NCBI RefSeq assembly: GCF_048323695.1
Contig: NZ_JBLWFT010000001.1
Span: 744,001-808,000 of the forward strand
DNA: 64,000 nt
Source: Aquisalimonas sp007126095
GTDB lineage: Bacteria; Pseudomonadota; Gammaproteobacteria; Nitrococcales; Aquisalimonadaceae
Direction of reading: 5' to 3'
The notes beneath the pieces are model-generated. The model did not search any database, was not told where the DNA came from, and saw only the letters and a list, made by a program, of their open reading frames with translations. Made by a program: the position numbers and the translations under genes. Positions 1 to 9,638 of this stretch are shown here, in pieces; the first letter of the stretch is position 1; each line of letters starts with the position of its first letter.

Positions 1-33
1 TGAGCGGGCATGGTGATCACCCGAGGAGGAGTC

Positions 34-1701
34 ATGACGCAGTCCTACTACGAAAAGCACCGGCAAACCCTGGAAAAAGCCGTTGAGGCATCCCGGACCC
101 GCGAATTCTGGAGCCCCTACCCGGAGGCGCCGAGCGGCAAGGTCTACGGCGAAGACGCCCCGGCCGCCGGTGAAGCCGCCTTTCAGGCGCGCCTGAACAA
201 ACCCATGGCGCTGGAAATGCCTGGCATCGAAGGGGAGATCGGCGCCGAGCGGTCGCCGTACGGATTCGATCTGGGCATCACCTACCCGAAGGTGGACCCG
301 GACACCCTGCTCACGGCCATGGAGGATTCACTGCGGGCCTGGCGTGACGCCGGCCCGGAGACCCGCGCCGGCGTCTGCCTGGAGATCCTGCATCGACTGA
401 ACCAGCGCAGCTTCGAACTGGCTCACGCGGTCATGCACACCACCGGCCAGGCCTTCCCCATGGCGTTCCAGGCCGGCGGCACCCACGCCCAGGATCGCGG
501 CCTGGAGGCCGTGGCGTACGCCTTCGAAGCCATGACCCGCCATCCGGGGCAGACGCACTGGACCAAGCCCCAGGGCAAGCGCGACCCGCTGGAGATGGAC
601 AAGAACTTTCACGTGATCCCGCGTGGCCTGGCGCTGATGATCGGCGTTTCCACGTTCCCCACCTGGAACGGATACCCGGGCCTATTTGCCAGCCTGGCGA
701 CGGGCAACCCGGTCGTGGTCAAGCCCCACCCGCACACCATTCTGCCCCTGGCCATCACCGTGGAAGTCTGTCAGGAGGTGCTCAAGGAGGCGGGCTTCGA
801 TCCCTGGATCGTGTCCATGATCGCCGACACCCGCGAAGCGCCGGTCACCAAGGAACTGGCACTGGACCCGCGCATCCAGGTCATCGATTTCACCGGCAGC
901 TCGGCCTTCGGCGAGTGGCTGGAGCAGAACTGCCACCAGGCGCAGGTTTACACGGAGAAAGCGGGGGTCAACAGCATCGTTATCGACTCCACCGACAACC
1001 TCAAGGCCATGAGCCAGAACCTGGCTTTCTCCCTGAGTCTCTACTCCGGTCAGATGTGCACCACGCCGCAGAACCTGTTCATTCCGCGGGACGGCATCGA
1101 CACCGACCAGGGTCACCTGAGCTTTGACGAGGTGGCCGAGGCCCTGGCCACCGGCGTCAGCAAGTTCCTGTCGGACAACGACCGCGCGACGGGGGTTCTG
1201 GGCGCCATCCAGGCACCGGTCACCGCGGAGCGGATCGACCAGGCCCGGACCCTGGGCCGGGTGGTACTGGACTCCGAGTCACGGGAGCACCCGCAGTTCG
1301 ACGGCGCCCGGATTCGCACGCCGCTGATTCTTGCGGTGGACGCCGCCGACGAGAACGCCTACCAGCGGGAGCTGTTCGGCCCGATTTCCCTGTTGATCGC
1401 CACGGACAGCACCGAGGACAGCATCCAGCGCGCCAAGACACTGGCACGCAGCAAGGGTGCCATGACGTGGGCGGTCTACAGCACCCGCGAGGCAACACTG
1501 GGCGCCATGCGGCAGGCAGCGCTGGATGCCGGGGTCTCCCTGTCTGAGAACCTGCTCGGCGGCGTATTCGTCAATCAGACAGCGGCCTTCAGCGACTACC
1601 ACGGCACCGGTGCCAACCCTGCCGCCAACGCCGCCCTGTGCGACGCCGCGTTCGTGGCCAACCGGTTCCGGGTGGTGCAGACCCGTCGCCACGCCGCCTG
1701 A
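34..1701 (+). CDS. paaN: Phenylacetic acid degradation protein PaaN (aldehyde dehydrogenase type)
   Basis: A 555-residue member of the aldehyde dehydrogenase superfamily, of the PaaN type that lacks the MaoC hydratase domain of PaaZ. It is expected to oxidise the open-chain semialdehyde after ring opening in the phenylacetyl-CoA pathway, in the cytoplasm. The catalytic Cys is visible in SGQMCTTPQN and the general-base Glu in TEKAGVNS; the NAD-binding region includes TGSSAFG. I start at the ATG at 34 because GAGGAGGA at 23-30 is a strong ribosome binding site for it; the frame is open to an upstream ATG at 10. Next gene paaY follows after 21 bases, so the two are likely co-transcribed. The family assignment is recognised from sequence; the exact substrate is inferred from the neighbours. 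Confidence 0.88.
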   Translation: MTQSYYEKHRQTLEKAVEASRTREFWSPYPEAPSGKVYGEDAPAAGEAAFQARLNKPMALEMPGIEGEIGAERSPYGFDLGITYPKVDPDTLLTAMEDSLRAWRDAGPETRAGVCLEILHRLNQRSFELAHAVMHTTGQAFPMAFQAGGTHAQDRGLEAVAYAFEAMTRHPGQTHWTKPQGKRDPLEMDKNFHVIPRGLALMIGVSTFPTWNGYPGLFASLATGNPVVVKPHPHTILPLAITVEVCQEVLKEAGFDPWIVSMIADTREAPVTKELALDPRIQVIDFTGSSAFGEWLEQNCHQAQVYTEKAGVNSIVIDSTDNLKAMSQNLAFSLSLYSGQMCTTPQNLFIPRDGIDTDQGHLSFDEVAEALATGVSKFLSDNDRATGVLGAIQAPVTAERIDQARTLGRVVLDSESREHPQFDGARIRTPLILAVDAADENAYQRELFGPISLLIATDSTEDSIQRAKTLARSKGAMTWAVYSTREATLGAMRQAALDAGVSLSENLLGGVFVNQTAAFSDYHGTGANPAANAALCDAAFVANRFRVVQTRRHAA

Positions 1702-1722
1702 CGGAACCACGGGGAGACCATC

Positions 1723-2334
1723 ATGCCAAGCTATGCCATCGACGGTATCCGCCCGGTCATCCACCCGGACGCATTCGTGCACCCCACGGCCGTACTCATC
1801 GGCGACGTTATTGTCCGCGCCGGCGTCTACGTCGGACCCTGCGCGGCTCTGCGGGGTGACTTCGGGCGCCTGGTTCTGGAGGAAGGCAGCAACCTTCAGG
1901 ATACCTGTGTCATGCATGGTTTCCCCGGTACCGACACCCTTGTCGAGGCGGCAGGCCATGTCGGCCATGGCGCCGTTCTGCACGGCTGCCACATTGGCGA
2001 GAACGCCATGGTAGGGATGAACAGCGTGATCATGGACAACGCCGTGGTCGGTGAGGCCGCCATCGTGGCGGCCGGCGCCTTCGTCAAGGCGAACAGCCGG
2101 ATCGAGGCCCGGCATCTGGCGGTGGGTAGCCCGGCCAAGGTGGTGCGCGCCCTCTCCGACGACGAGATCGCCTGGAAGAGCGAGGGCACACGCACCTATC
2201 AGGCCCTGGCGGCGCGCTCTCTCGCCTCCATGGTGGAGGTGACGCCGCTGAACGAACCGGAGCCCGATCGCCCCCGGCTCAACGTCTCGGAGCACGAGCC
2301 CTTGTTTGCCCGGCGCGGCGAATCCGGGGGCTGA
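1723..2334 (+). CDS. paaY: PaaY, hexapeptide-repeat thioesterase of the phenylacetate pathway
   Basis: A 203-residue left-handed beta-helix protein of the gamma-carbonic anhydrase-like family. Hexapeptide repeats run through about residues 15-130, and histidines in DTCVMHGFPG, GHVGHGAVLHGC are the expected metal ligands. PaaY proteins of this length are known to hydrolyse dead-end CoA thioesters formed from the ring-opened phenylacetate intermediate. The C-terminal part (TYQALAARSLASM) is typical of PaaY and separates it from CaiE and plain carbonic anhydrases. It sits between paaN and paaF in the same direction with gaps of 21 and 18 bases, which supports a common operon. Confidence 0.88.
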   Translation: MPSYAIDGIRPVIHPDAFVHPTAVLIGDVIVRAGVYVGPCAALRGDFGRLVLEEGSNLQDTCVMHGFPGTDTLVEAAGHVGHGAVLHGCHIGENAMVGMNSVIMDNAVVGEAAIVAAGAFVKANSRIEARHLAVGSPAKVVRALSDDEIAWKSEGTRTYQALAARSLASMVEVTPLNEPEPDRPRLNVSEHEPLFARRGESGG

Positions 2335-2352
2335 CCACCGGAGAGCGCTCCC

Positions 2353-3135
2353 ATGGACTACCAGCACATCGCTGTCACCACCCATGATCGGGTGGGCGAA
2401 ATCAACCTGAACCGCCCGGAGGCCATGAATGCCCTGTGCGCAGAGCTGATGAACGAGGTGGGCGACGCGCTGCGGGGGTTCGCAAGGGACGACGCCATCA
2501 ACGCCGTGCTCATCACCGGGCAGGATCAAGCCTTCGCCGCCGGTGCGGACATCAAGGACATGGCCCAGCTCAACTGTGTCGAAGCCGTGCAGGACGACTT
2601 TCCCTTCTCCGCCTCCGGCTGGACCGACCTCAAGGAGTTCCGCAAACCGGTCCTCGCCGCCGTGGCCGGCCACTGTCTCGGGGGCGGCTGCGAACTCGCC
2701 ATGAGCTGCGACTTCATCGTGGCCGCGGATACGGCACGGTTCGGGCAGCCGGAGGTGCGCCTGGCCATCATGCCCGGCGCCGGCGGCACCCAGCGCATGG
2801 CGAGGGCCGTGGGCAAGGCACGCGCCATGGAACTGTGCCTCACCGGCCGCACCATGGATGCCGAAGAGGCGCTCCAGGCCGGGTTGGTGGCCTACATCAC
2901 CCCGGCCGGAACCCTCCATGCGGACGCCCTGGCCACCGCACACCGGATTGCTGCACACTCGAGCATGAGTACGCGACTGATCAAGGAATCCATCAATCAG
3001 GCCTTCGAAATGCCCCTGTCCAGCGGGCTACTGTTCGAGCGCCGCATGTTTCAGGTCTGTTTCGCCAGCGAAGACCGAACCGAAGGCATGAACGCCTTCA
3101 TCGACAAGCGGGCACCGATCTTCCGCGACCGCTGA
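2353..3135 (+). CDS. paaF: Enoyl-CoA hydratase/isomerase, PaaF type (2,3-dehydroadipyl-CoA hydratase)
   Basis: A 260-residue crotonase-fold protein. The oxyanion-hole and active-site segments AFAAGADIKDM (about residues 55-65) and the GGTQRM region are present, and the acidic residues near CLGGGCELAMSCDF and FGQPEVRLAIMPGAGG match hydratases. PaaF hydrates the unsaturated C6-dicarboxyl-CoA in the lower phenylacetate pathway before beta-oxidation to acetyl-CoA and succinyl-CoA. The position immediately after paaN and paaY supports this assignment over a general fatty-acid enoyl-CoA hydratase, although crotonases are hard to separate by sequence alone. The PaaG isomerase, PaaK ligase and the PaaABCDE epoxidase are not in the window and may lie upstream. 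Confidence 0.82.
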   Translation: MDYQHIAVTTHDRVGEINLNRPEAMNALCAELMNEVGDALRGFARDDAINAVLITGQDQAFAAGADIKDMAQLNCVEAVQDDFPFSASGWTDLKEFRKPVLAAVAGHCLGGGCELAMSCDFIVAADTARFGQPEVRLAIMPGAGGTQRMARAVGKARAMELCLTGRTMDAEEALQAGLVAYITPAGTLHADALATAHRIAAHSSMSTRLIKESINQAFEMPLSSGLLFERRMFQVCFASEDRTEGMNAFIDKRAPIFRDR

Positions 3136-3193
3136 GCTGGGGCGGCGACCGCGGAAGTCCGACGGCATGGCCCGCCACAACGGGAGTGCGCGG

Positions 3194-5896
3194 ATGAGTA
3201 CGCGCAACATGGATGCCCTGTTCAAGCCACGCTCCATCGCGCTGCTGGGCGCGAGCCGCACGCCGGGTTCCATCGGCGCCGTGCTCGCCCGTAACCTGTT
3301 CAACTCGGGCTTCCAGGGCCCCATCCTCCCCGTACACCCGCGACACAGAGCCGTCCAGGGGGTGCTCTCCTACCCGGATGTAAGCGCCCTGCCCGTCACG
3401 CCGGACCTGGCGGTGATCGCCACCCCGGCGGAGAGCGTTCCGGACCTGGTGGCCGAGCTGGGCGCTCTGGGAACCCGTGCCGCAGCGGTAATCAGCCGCG
3501 GCCGGCCCGGGCGCCCCGGTGCGGAGTGGCGGCAACGGGTGCTGGACGCCGCGCGCCCGCACATGCTCCGGGTCATGGGCCCCAACGGTCTGGGCGCCAT
3601 CGTCCCCCATGCCGGCCTCAATGCCAGCGTTTCGCACATGCAGGCAGAGCCGGGGGGCATCGCCTTCGTCACCCAGTCCGGTGCCATCATGACCTCCATC
3701 ATCGACTGGGCGGCCAACCACGGAACCGGTTTTTCCCATCTGGTGGCGCTCGGTGACATGGGCGACGTGGACTTCGGCGACATGCTCGACTACCTGGTCG
3801 CCGACGAGCACACGCGCGCCATCCTCCTGCACGTGGAGGTCATCACCAACGTACGCAAGTTCATGTCCGCCGCCCGGGCCGCCGCCCGCATGAAACCGGT
3901 CATCGTCATCAAGGGCGGCCGCCACGTGGAGGCGGCGCGGGCCGCCGAATCCCACACCGGCGCGGTGGCGAGTTCCGATGCCGTCTACGATGCCGCGTTC
4001 CGGCGCGCGGGCATGCTGCGCGTCCACAATCTCGACGAGCTCTTCTCCGCGGCAGGGACCCTGGGCCTGAGCGGGGTTCCCACTGGCGAGCGCATGGCCA
4101 TTCTCAGCAACGGTGGTGGCATGGGCGTGATGGCCACGGACACCTTCCTGGACAGCGGCGGCGTGCTGGCGGAGCTCAGCGAGGAGACTCTGGCCCGACT
4201 GGACACCGTGCTCCCGACAGGCTGGGCACGGGAGAACCCCGTGGACATCATCGGCGATGCGCCGGGCTCCCGCTACGCCGCCAGCCTGGAAGTGCTGATG
4301 GAGGCACCGGAGGTGGACGCCGTGCTGGTCATCAACTGCCCGGTGGCCATTGCCGATTCCGAGGACGCTGCCATCGCCGTGGCCGACTGCGTCGCGGAGC
4401 AGGACCGCCGCTGGGGCAAACACCGGATGGTGCTGACCAGCTGGGTGGGGGAAGCCACCGCGGCCGTCGCCCGCGACCATCTCAGCCAGCATGGAGTGCC
4501 CACGTTCCGCACCCCGCTCATGGCCACCCGCGCCTTCATGCAGATGCTCGAGTACCGTCGCAACCAGGAGGAGCTGCTGGAGACGCCGCGACCGCTGCCA
4601 GAAGACACCGAGCCAGATATCGCCAGCGCCCGGGCGATCATCCGCGCCGCCCGCGACACGGAACAGGAATGGCTGAGCGAGGATATCTCGAAGCAACTGC
4701 TGACCGCCTTCGACATTCCGGTGGTGGAGACCCGCCCCGCGTCCACCCCGGAGGCTGCCCGCGGGATCGCAGCCACCATGTCCAGCCCCTGGGTGGTTAA
4801 GCTGCGCTCCCGTAGCGTGCTGCACAAGACGGAGCTGGACGGTGTCGCCCTGAACCTGGAGACGCCTGACGCGGTGGAGGCCGCCGCCCGGAGCATGCAG
4901 GGGCGCCTGCCACCCGAAGACGACGCCGGCTTTACCGTACAGCGAATGGTGGACCCCACGGACAGCTATGAGCTCTTCGCCGGAGTTATCGATGACGACC
5001 AGTTCGGCCCGGTCATCCTGTTCGGTGAAGGCGGCGTTGCCGTGGACGTTATCGGGGACCAGGCCACGGGCCTGCCGCCCCTGAACATCAAACTGGCCCG
5101 GGACCTCATTGCCCGTACCCGAATCTACCGTCAGCTCCGGGGCCGGGGCAGCCTCAAGGCGGTGGACCTGGATGCGGTGGCCCTGACCCTGATCCGCCTG
5201 TCACGCCTGGTGGTGGAGCTCCCGGAAGTGCGCGAACTGGACCTGAACCCGGTCCTTGCGGGCCCCCGCGGAGTCACGGTACTGGACGCACGCGTGCGCA
5301 TCGCCCCCGACACCGGCGCCGGCGCGGCCCGGCTGGCGATCCGCCCCTACCCCCGGGAGCTCCAGGAGGAGATTACGCTTGCCGACGGGCGCACACTGCA
5401 ACTGCGCCCGATTCTGCCGGAGGACGAGGGCGAGCTGATCCGCACCTACTCCAGCCTGACCCCGGACGAGCTGGAGCTGCGGTTCTTCGTCTCCAGTCAG
5501 AAGTTCACACACCTGACCACGGCGCGCTCCACCCAGATCGACTACGACCGCGAGATGACCTTCGTGCTCACCGACCCCGGAGTGCCCGGTGAAAGCCGGG
5601 TCCATGGCGTCGTCAGCGCTGCCACCGACCCGGACAACCACAGCGCCGAGTTCGCAATCATCATTCCCCAGACCATGACAGGCCAGGGACTGGGGCGGCT
5701 ACTCATGGAGCGAATCATCACCTACTGTCGCCAGCGCGGCACCCACATCCTCTTCGGGGAGGTGCTGAAGGAGAACACGCGCATGCTGAAGCTCTGTCGG
5801 CGGTTGGGCTTCCGTAAGCGAACCTCCCCGCGCTACCCACAGATCTATCTGGTCGAGCTGGAACTGCAGACGGAGCAGGCGCTTCAGACAACCTGA
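3194..5896 (+). CDS. ADP-forming acyl-CoA synthetase / GNAT acetyltransferase fusion (Pat/PatZ-like)
   Basis: A 900-residue protein in the order CoA-binding domain (IALLGASR near the N-terminus), succinyl-CoA-ligase-like domains (to about 460), ATP-grasp domain (about 490-720) and a C-terminal GNAT domain (about 725-890, with GQGLGRLLM as the acetyl-CoA loop). In enteric bacteria this architecture is Pat/PatZ, a protein lysine acetyltransferase that turns off acetyl-CoA synthetase. Here the segment around residue 254 still reads ESHTGAV, so the His phosphorylated in active ADP-forming synthetases is present. I choose the ATG at 3194 (GGGAG at 3182-3186); an in-frame ATG at 3167 is possible. 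It lies 58 bases after paaF on the same strand. It overlaps the convergent flavoprotein gene by 13 bases at the 3' end. Confidence 0.85.
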   Translation: MSTRNMDALFKPRSIALLGASRTPGSIGAVLARNLFNSGFQGPILPVHPRHRAVQGVLSYPDVSALPVTPDLAVIATPAESVPDLVAELGALGTRAAAVISRGRPGRPGAEWRQRVLDAARPHMLRVMGPNGLGAIVPHAGLNASVSHMQAEPGGIAFVTQSGAIMTSIIDWAANHGTGFSHLVALGDMGDVDFGDMLDYLVADEHTRAILLHVEVITNVRKFMSAARAAARMKPVIVIKGGRHVEAARAAESHTGAVASSDAVYDAAFRRAGMLRVHNLDELFSAAGTLGLSGVPTGERMAILSNGGGMGVMATDTFLDSGGVLAELSEETLARLDTVLPTGWARENPVDIIGDAPGSRYAASLEVLMEAPEVDAVLVINCPVAIADSEDAAIAVADCVAEQDRRWGKHRMVLTSWVGEATAAVARDHLSQHGVPTFRTPLMATRAFMQMLEYRRNQEELLETPRPLPEDTEPDIASARAIIRAARDTEQEWLSEDISKQLLTAFDIPVVETRPASTPEAARGIAATMSSPWVVKLRSRSVLHKTELDGVALNLETPDAVEAAARSMQGRLPPEDDAGFTVQRMVDPTDSYELFAGVIDDDQFGPVILFGEGGVAVDVIGDQATGLPPLNIKLARDLIARTRIYRQLRGRGSLKAVDLDAVALTLIRLSRLVVELPEVRELDLNPVLAGPRGVTVLDARVRIAPDTGAGAARLAIRPYPRELQEEITLADGRTLQLRPILPEDEGELIRTYSSLTPDELELRFFVSSQKFTHLTTARSTQIDYDREMTFVLTDPGVPGESRVHGVVSAATDPDNHSAEFAIIIPQTMTGQGLGRLLMERIITYCRQRGTHILFGEVLKENTRMLKLCRRLGFRKRTSPRYPQIYLVELELQTEQALQTT

Positions 5897-7059
5897 GCCG
5901 CGGCATGGGCCGAAGCCCAGGCCCACTGGAAGTTGTGGCCGCCCAGATGCCCGGTCACGTCCACCACCTCGCCAACGAAATAGAGATCGGGCAACACCCT
6001 GCTCGCCATGGTCTTCGACGACAGCTCGCGGGTATCGACGCCGCCAAGGGTGACTTCCGCCGTCGCATACCCCTCCGTGCCCTCGGGGTGAATGCGCCAG
6101 GCCCGGCAGGCGGCGATGGCCGCGTCCACATCCGCGTCGGAGAGTGTGCCCACGGGCGCGTCCGGCAGACCCTGCTCGCACCACCGCGCGGCAACGCGGC
6201 GGGTGAGGTGGTGGGCCAGCAGGGTCCGGAGACGCAGCCTCGGGCGCTCCTGCCGCGCGGCCTGCAGCGCCGCCTCCAGCTGGCCGTCCGGATCCAGATC
6301 GATGGTGACCGGTTGGCCCTCCCGCCAGTACGAGGAAATCTGCAGTGTCGCAGGCCCGCTCAGCCCCTTGTGGGTAAACAGGATATTCTCCCGGAATGCT
6401 GCCGTGCCGGCTTCGGTCACTGCGTCCAGGGAGACGCCGGCGAGATCGCTGTAGCGCCGCTGTTGCCGGCGCCCGAACACGAACGGAACCAGGCCGGCGC
6501 GCATGGGCACGATGTTCAGCCCCCGCTCGCACGCCAGCTGCTGGCCGAAATCGGTCGCGCCCATGCGCGGGATCGACAGTCCGCCTGTGGCGATGACCAG
6601 GGACTCGGCGGAGAGGGCGCCCGCGCTGGTCGCCAGGTGGAACGGACCATCGCCGGTGACGGACTCTACACTGGTCCGGGTCAGGATCTGCACATCACCG
6701 CGCCGGCATTCCCGCAGCAACATGTCGACAATGTCCCGCGCCTTGTTGTCGCAGAAGAGCTGGCCGAGCTTTTTCTCGTGCCAGGGAATGCCGTGGGACT
6801 CGACCAGGGCGATGAAATCCCAGGGGGTGTAACGGCTCAGCGCGGACTTGGCGAAGTGCGGATTGGCCGAGAGGAAGTTCTCGGGCTCCGAGTACATGTT
6901 GGTGAAATTGCACCGCCCGCCGCCGGACATGAGAATCTTGCGGCCCACCTTGCTGGTATGCTCGATCACCAGTACACGCCGCCCGCGCTGCCCCGCCAGG
7001 GCCGCGCAGAAGAGGCCGGCGGCGCCGCCGCCGATGATCACCACATCCCAGTGCGTCAT
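5884..7059 (-). CDS. HI0933/BaiN-family flavoprotein (NAD(P)/FAD-dependent oxidoreductase)
   Basis: A 391-residue flavoprotein. The dinucleotide-binding motif VVIIGGGAAGLFCA opens the protein, followed by the family motif GRKILMSGGGRCNFTN, and the C-terminal second FAD segment LYFVGEVVDVTGHLGGHNFQWA. These are the marks of the HI0933-like (YhiN, BaiN/RdsA) family, whose physiological substrates are mostly unknown. Its ATG overlaps the stop of the upstream ABC transporter gene by four bases (ATGA), so the two are translationally coupled. I see no link in function between them from sequence alone. Confidence 0.85.
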   Translation of the reverse strand: MTHWDVVIIGGGAAGLFCAALAGQRGRRVLVIEHTSKVGRKILMSGGGRCNFTNMYSEPENFLSANPHFAKSALSRYTPWDFIALVESHGIPWHEKKLGQLFCDNKARDIVDMLLRECRRGDVQILTRTSVESVTGDGPFHLATSAGALSAESLVIATGGLSIPRMGATDFGQQLACERGLNIVPMRAGLVPFVFGRRQQRRYSDLAGVSLDAVTEAGTAAFRENILFTHKGLSGPATLQISSYWREGQPVTIDLDPDGQLEAALQAARQERPRLRLRTLLAHHLTRRVAARWCEQGLPDAPVGTLSDADVDAAIAACRAWRIHPEGTEGYATAEVTLGGVDTRELSSKTMASRVLPDLYFVGEVVDVTGHLGGHNFQWAWASAHAAAQVV

Positions 7060-8864
7060 GAGACCGTGTCTTCCTCCACGGCGGCGACGCTCTGCTGTTG
7101 ATGCCACAGCGCCGCATAGACGCCGTTCGTCGCCAGCAACTGATGGTGGTCGCCCTGCTCCACCACGCGCCCCTGATCCAGAACGACGATGCGGTCGGCG
7201 TCCATGATCGTGGACAGCCGGTGGGCGATGGCAAGCGTGGTCCGCTGCCGGGCCACGGTGTTCAGGGCGCTGAGAATGGCCTGCTCCGACGCGGAGTCCA
7301 GTGACGATGTGGCCTCGTCCAGCACCAGAATGGGCGGGTCCTTCAGCAGCACCCGGGCGATGGCGATGCGCTGCTTCTCGCCACCCGACACCTTCAGGCC
7401 CCGCTCGCCGACCACAGTATCGAGCCCGTCGGGCAACCGTGCGACGAAATCATCCAGATCGGCAAGATGGATGGCGCGGCGCACCTCCGCTTCGGTGGCA
7501 TCCGGGCGGCCGTAGGCCACGTTGTAGTAGATCGTGTCGTTGAACAGCACCGTGTCCTGGGGCACAACCCCGATGGCTGCGCGCAGGCTGTTCTGGGACA
7601 CATCGCGCACATCCTGGCCATTCACCGTGATGGCGCCGCTGGTCACGTCGTAGAAGCGGAACAGCAGGCGGGCGACGGTGGACTTGCCTGCACCGCTGGG
7701 GCCAACCACGGCCACCTTGGCGCCTGCGGGAATGGTGAAACTCACACCCTCCAGAATCCGGCGCTCCGGCTGATAGGCGAATCCGACATCGCGGAAGGCA
7801 ACAGCACCGCCATCCGGCTGCAGTTCGGCCGCATCCGGGCGGTCCCGGACGCCCGCCTCCTCGCCCAGCAGCCCGAACATCCGCTCGATGTCCACCAGCG
7901 CCTGACGAATCTCCCGGTAGACGAACCCCAGCACGTTCAGGGGCATGAACAGCTGGATCATGTAGGCGTTCACCATCACCAGATCACCCATGCTCATGGC
8001 ATCGGTCGTCACCTGGTAGGCGGCCATGGCCATCATGATGGTAATCGCCGCGGCGATGATCAGCGCCTGTCCCGAATTGAGCGCGGCCAGGGACAGCCGG
8101 TTCTTCATGCGCGCGGACTCCCAGGCGGCCAGGTCGCGGTCGTACCGCTCGGCTTCATACCCCTCGTTGTTGAAGTACTTCACCGTCTCGTAGTTGAGCA
8201 GGCTGTCCACGGCGCGGGTGTTGGAGCGGTTGTCCATGGTGTTGGCCTCGCGCACGAAACGCGTCCGCCACTCGGTGACCACCACGGAGAAGGCGATGTA
8301 GACCACCACGGCGGCAACCACTGTCACCACGAAGCCGGGGCTGAAGGCGATGAACAGGATCACCGCCACCATGGTGATCTCCAGCAGCGTCGGCACGATG
8401 TTGAACAGCATGAACCGCAGGAGAAAGCTCATGCCATTGGTGCCGCGTTCGATGTCCCGTGCCAGAGCGCCGGTCTGGCGCGACAGGTGGAACGAGAGCT
8501 GGAGCTTGTGCAGGTGGCGAAACACTTCCAGCGAGGCCCGCCGCATGGCGCGCTCTGCAACGCGGGCGAAGACGGCGTCACGCAGCTCGCCGAAGAACGT
8601 GGCGCAGAACCGCAGCAGGCCGTACCCCACTACCAGGGCGATCGGCACCACCAGCAGCATGTCCTGGCCGCCCTCCTCGAGCGTATCCACCAGATACTTC
8701 AGGGCCACGGGCACCAGTACATTGGCCACCTTGGCCAGCACCAGGCAGATCACGGCGATGATCACTCGCCCGCGAAACTCGAACAGATACGGCAGCAGAC
8801 TGCGGATGATGCGCCAGTTCGGGCGCCTGCCGGCGTCGGCTTCGGTTGTTCGTGAGGAGCGCAT
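7056..8864 (-). CDS. ABC exporter, fused permease and ATPase (AtmA/HMT1-like subfamily)
   Basis: A 602-residue half-transporter. An N-terminal six-helix type-1 exporter domain (about 30-320) is followed by an ATPase domain with Walker A GPSGAGKST, Q-loop GVVPQDTVLFND, signature SGGEKQRIAIAR, Walker B ILVLDEATSSLD and the switch His in IAHRLSTI. The mix of features (LNYETVKYFNNEGYEAERYD in the membrane domain) is typical of the Atm1/HMT1-type transporters that move glutathione conjugates or iron-sulfur precursors, so heavy-metal or thiol conjugate export is likely. The start at 8864 is chosen because the preceding residues resemble no exporter and MRSSRTTEAD fits the usual soluble N-terminus. 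Confidence 0.85.
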   Translation of the reverse strand: MRSSRTTEADAGRRPNWRIIRSLLPYLFEFRGRVIIAVICLVLAKVANVLVPVALKYLVDTLEEGGQDMLLVVPIALVVGYGLLRFCATFFGELRDAVFARVAERAMRRASLEVFRHLHKLQLSFHLSRQTGALARDIERGTNGMSFLLRFMLFNIVPTLLEITMVAVILFIAFSPGFVVTVVAAVVVYIAFSVVVTEWRTRFVREANTMDNRSNTRAVDSLLNYETVKYFNNEGYEAERYDRDLAAWESARMKNRLSLAALNSGQALIIAAAITIMMAMAAYQVTTDAMSMGDLVMVNAYMIQLFMPLNVLGFVYREIRQALVDIERMFGLLGEEAGVRDRPDAAELQPDGGAVAFRDVGFAYQPERRILEGVSFTIPAGAKVAVVGPSGAGKSTVARLLFRFYDVTSGAITVNGQDVRDVSQNSLRAAIGVVPQDTVLFNDTIYYNVAYGRPDATEAEVRRAIHLADLDDFVARLPDGLDTVVGERGLKVSGGEKQRIAIARVLLKDPPILVLDEATSSLDSASEQAILSALNTVARQRTTLAIAHRLSTIMDADRIVVLDQGRVVEQGDHHQLLATNGVYAALWHQQQSVAAVEEDTVS

Positions 8865-8887
8865 GCGTGTTTCCCGTTGCGGGTACG

Positions 8888-9544
8888 TCAGGAGGTGACG
8901 CGACTGCGGCGGGGCCCGGCACGACTCAGCACAAGGCGGGTCAGCAAGTGGCCGGGCCAGAACAGCAGCACAGGATAGAGAATCATCATCACAACCACAA
9001 AGGCGGGCTGGGACAGCCACACCTGCTCGAGCCCGAGCGGCTCCTGCAGCCAGTTCACGTTGCGCTCGGGATCCGTCAGCAGCCAGGTCGCCAGCAGAAC
9101 GGCGACGGTGAGCGCCGACTGCAGCCAGAGGCCCCGCCCGTCATAGCCCACACGGTACACGAGCCAAAGCGCCAGCACCGGAATACCGATATGGAACAGG
9201 GACGTCGCCCGCGCCAGCAAAGGGAGCTCCGGGTTGAACATGTACTCGGTGAAGTTCGCTAGATCCCCGCCGGTGAACAGACCAAGCAGGAAGTCCGGCG
9301 TCCAGAACACCCCGACCAGGACTACCGTCCCCACCTGGCTCGACAGCAGCAACCGGTTGTTGGTCCACAGCGCCAGCAGGATGAGGAACTGCGCCAGATT
9401 GCAGGTCCAGAGGAAATTCCCCGGCCCGTAGCTCCAGAGGATGACCGGCACCCAGAAAAGCATCCAGACCGTAAACCACAGGCGGGCCCGCCGAACGGCG
9501 GTGTCCGACCATGGGGATTGTTCATGCCGGGGCGCACGCACCAT
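8888..9544 (-). CDS. Hypothetical multi-pass membrane protein
   Basis: A 218-residue protein with six or seven strongly hydrophobic segments (for example LWFTVWMLFWVPVILW, FLILLALW, LVGVFWTPDFLLGLF, GIPVLALWLVY, ALTVAVLLATWLL, FVVVMMILYPVLLF) and a basic tail. I do not recognise the family with certainty; similar proteins are usually labelled membrane-associated protein. The motif DPERNVNWLQEP between the last two helices is distinctive. It is 23 bases upstream of the ABC exporter gene on the same strand, so co-transcription is likely, but no function can be drawn from that. Confidence 0.7.
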   Translation of the reverse strand: MVRAPRHEQSPWSDTAVRRARLWFTVWMLFWVPVILWSYGPGNFLWTCNLAQFLILLALWTNNRLLLSSQVGTVVLVGVFWTPDFLLGLFTGGDLANFTEYMFNPELPLLARATSLFHIGIPVLALWLVYRVGYDGRGLWLQSALTVAVLLATWLLTDPERNVNWLQEPLGLEQVWLSQPAFVVVMMILYPVLLFWPGHLLTRLVLSRAGPRRSRVTS

Positions 9545-9638
9545 GCCGTCCCACCCGCTCCGGTTACCGTGATCCTGATGCGCTCAGGATACTAACCTTT
9601 CAACAAGCAAAGCCATGTCTCAGTGACTTTCTGCGCCC

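Noticed and set aside
1279..2958. 559-codon minus-strand frame across paaN, paaY and paaF
   Set aside because: It spans three well-identified genes and their gaps; no domain is visible. It results from third-position GC bias.
3098..4825. 575-codon minus-strand frame inside the acyl-CoA synthetase fusion
   Set aside because: No recognisable motif; the plus strand has a full domain series.
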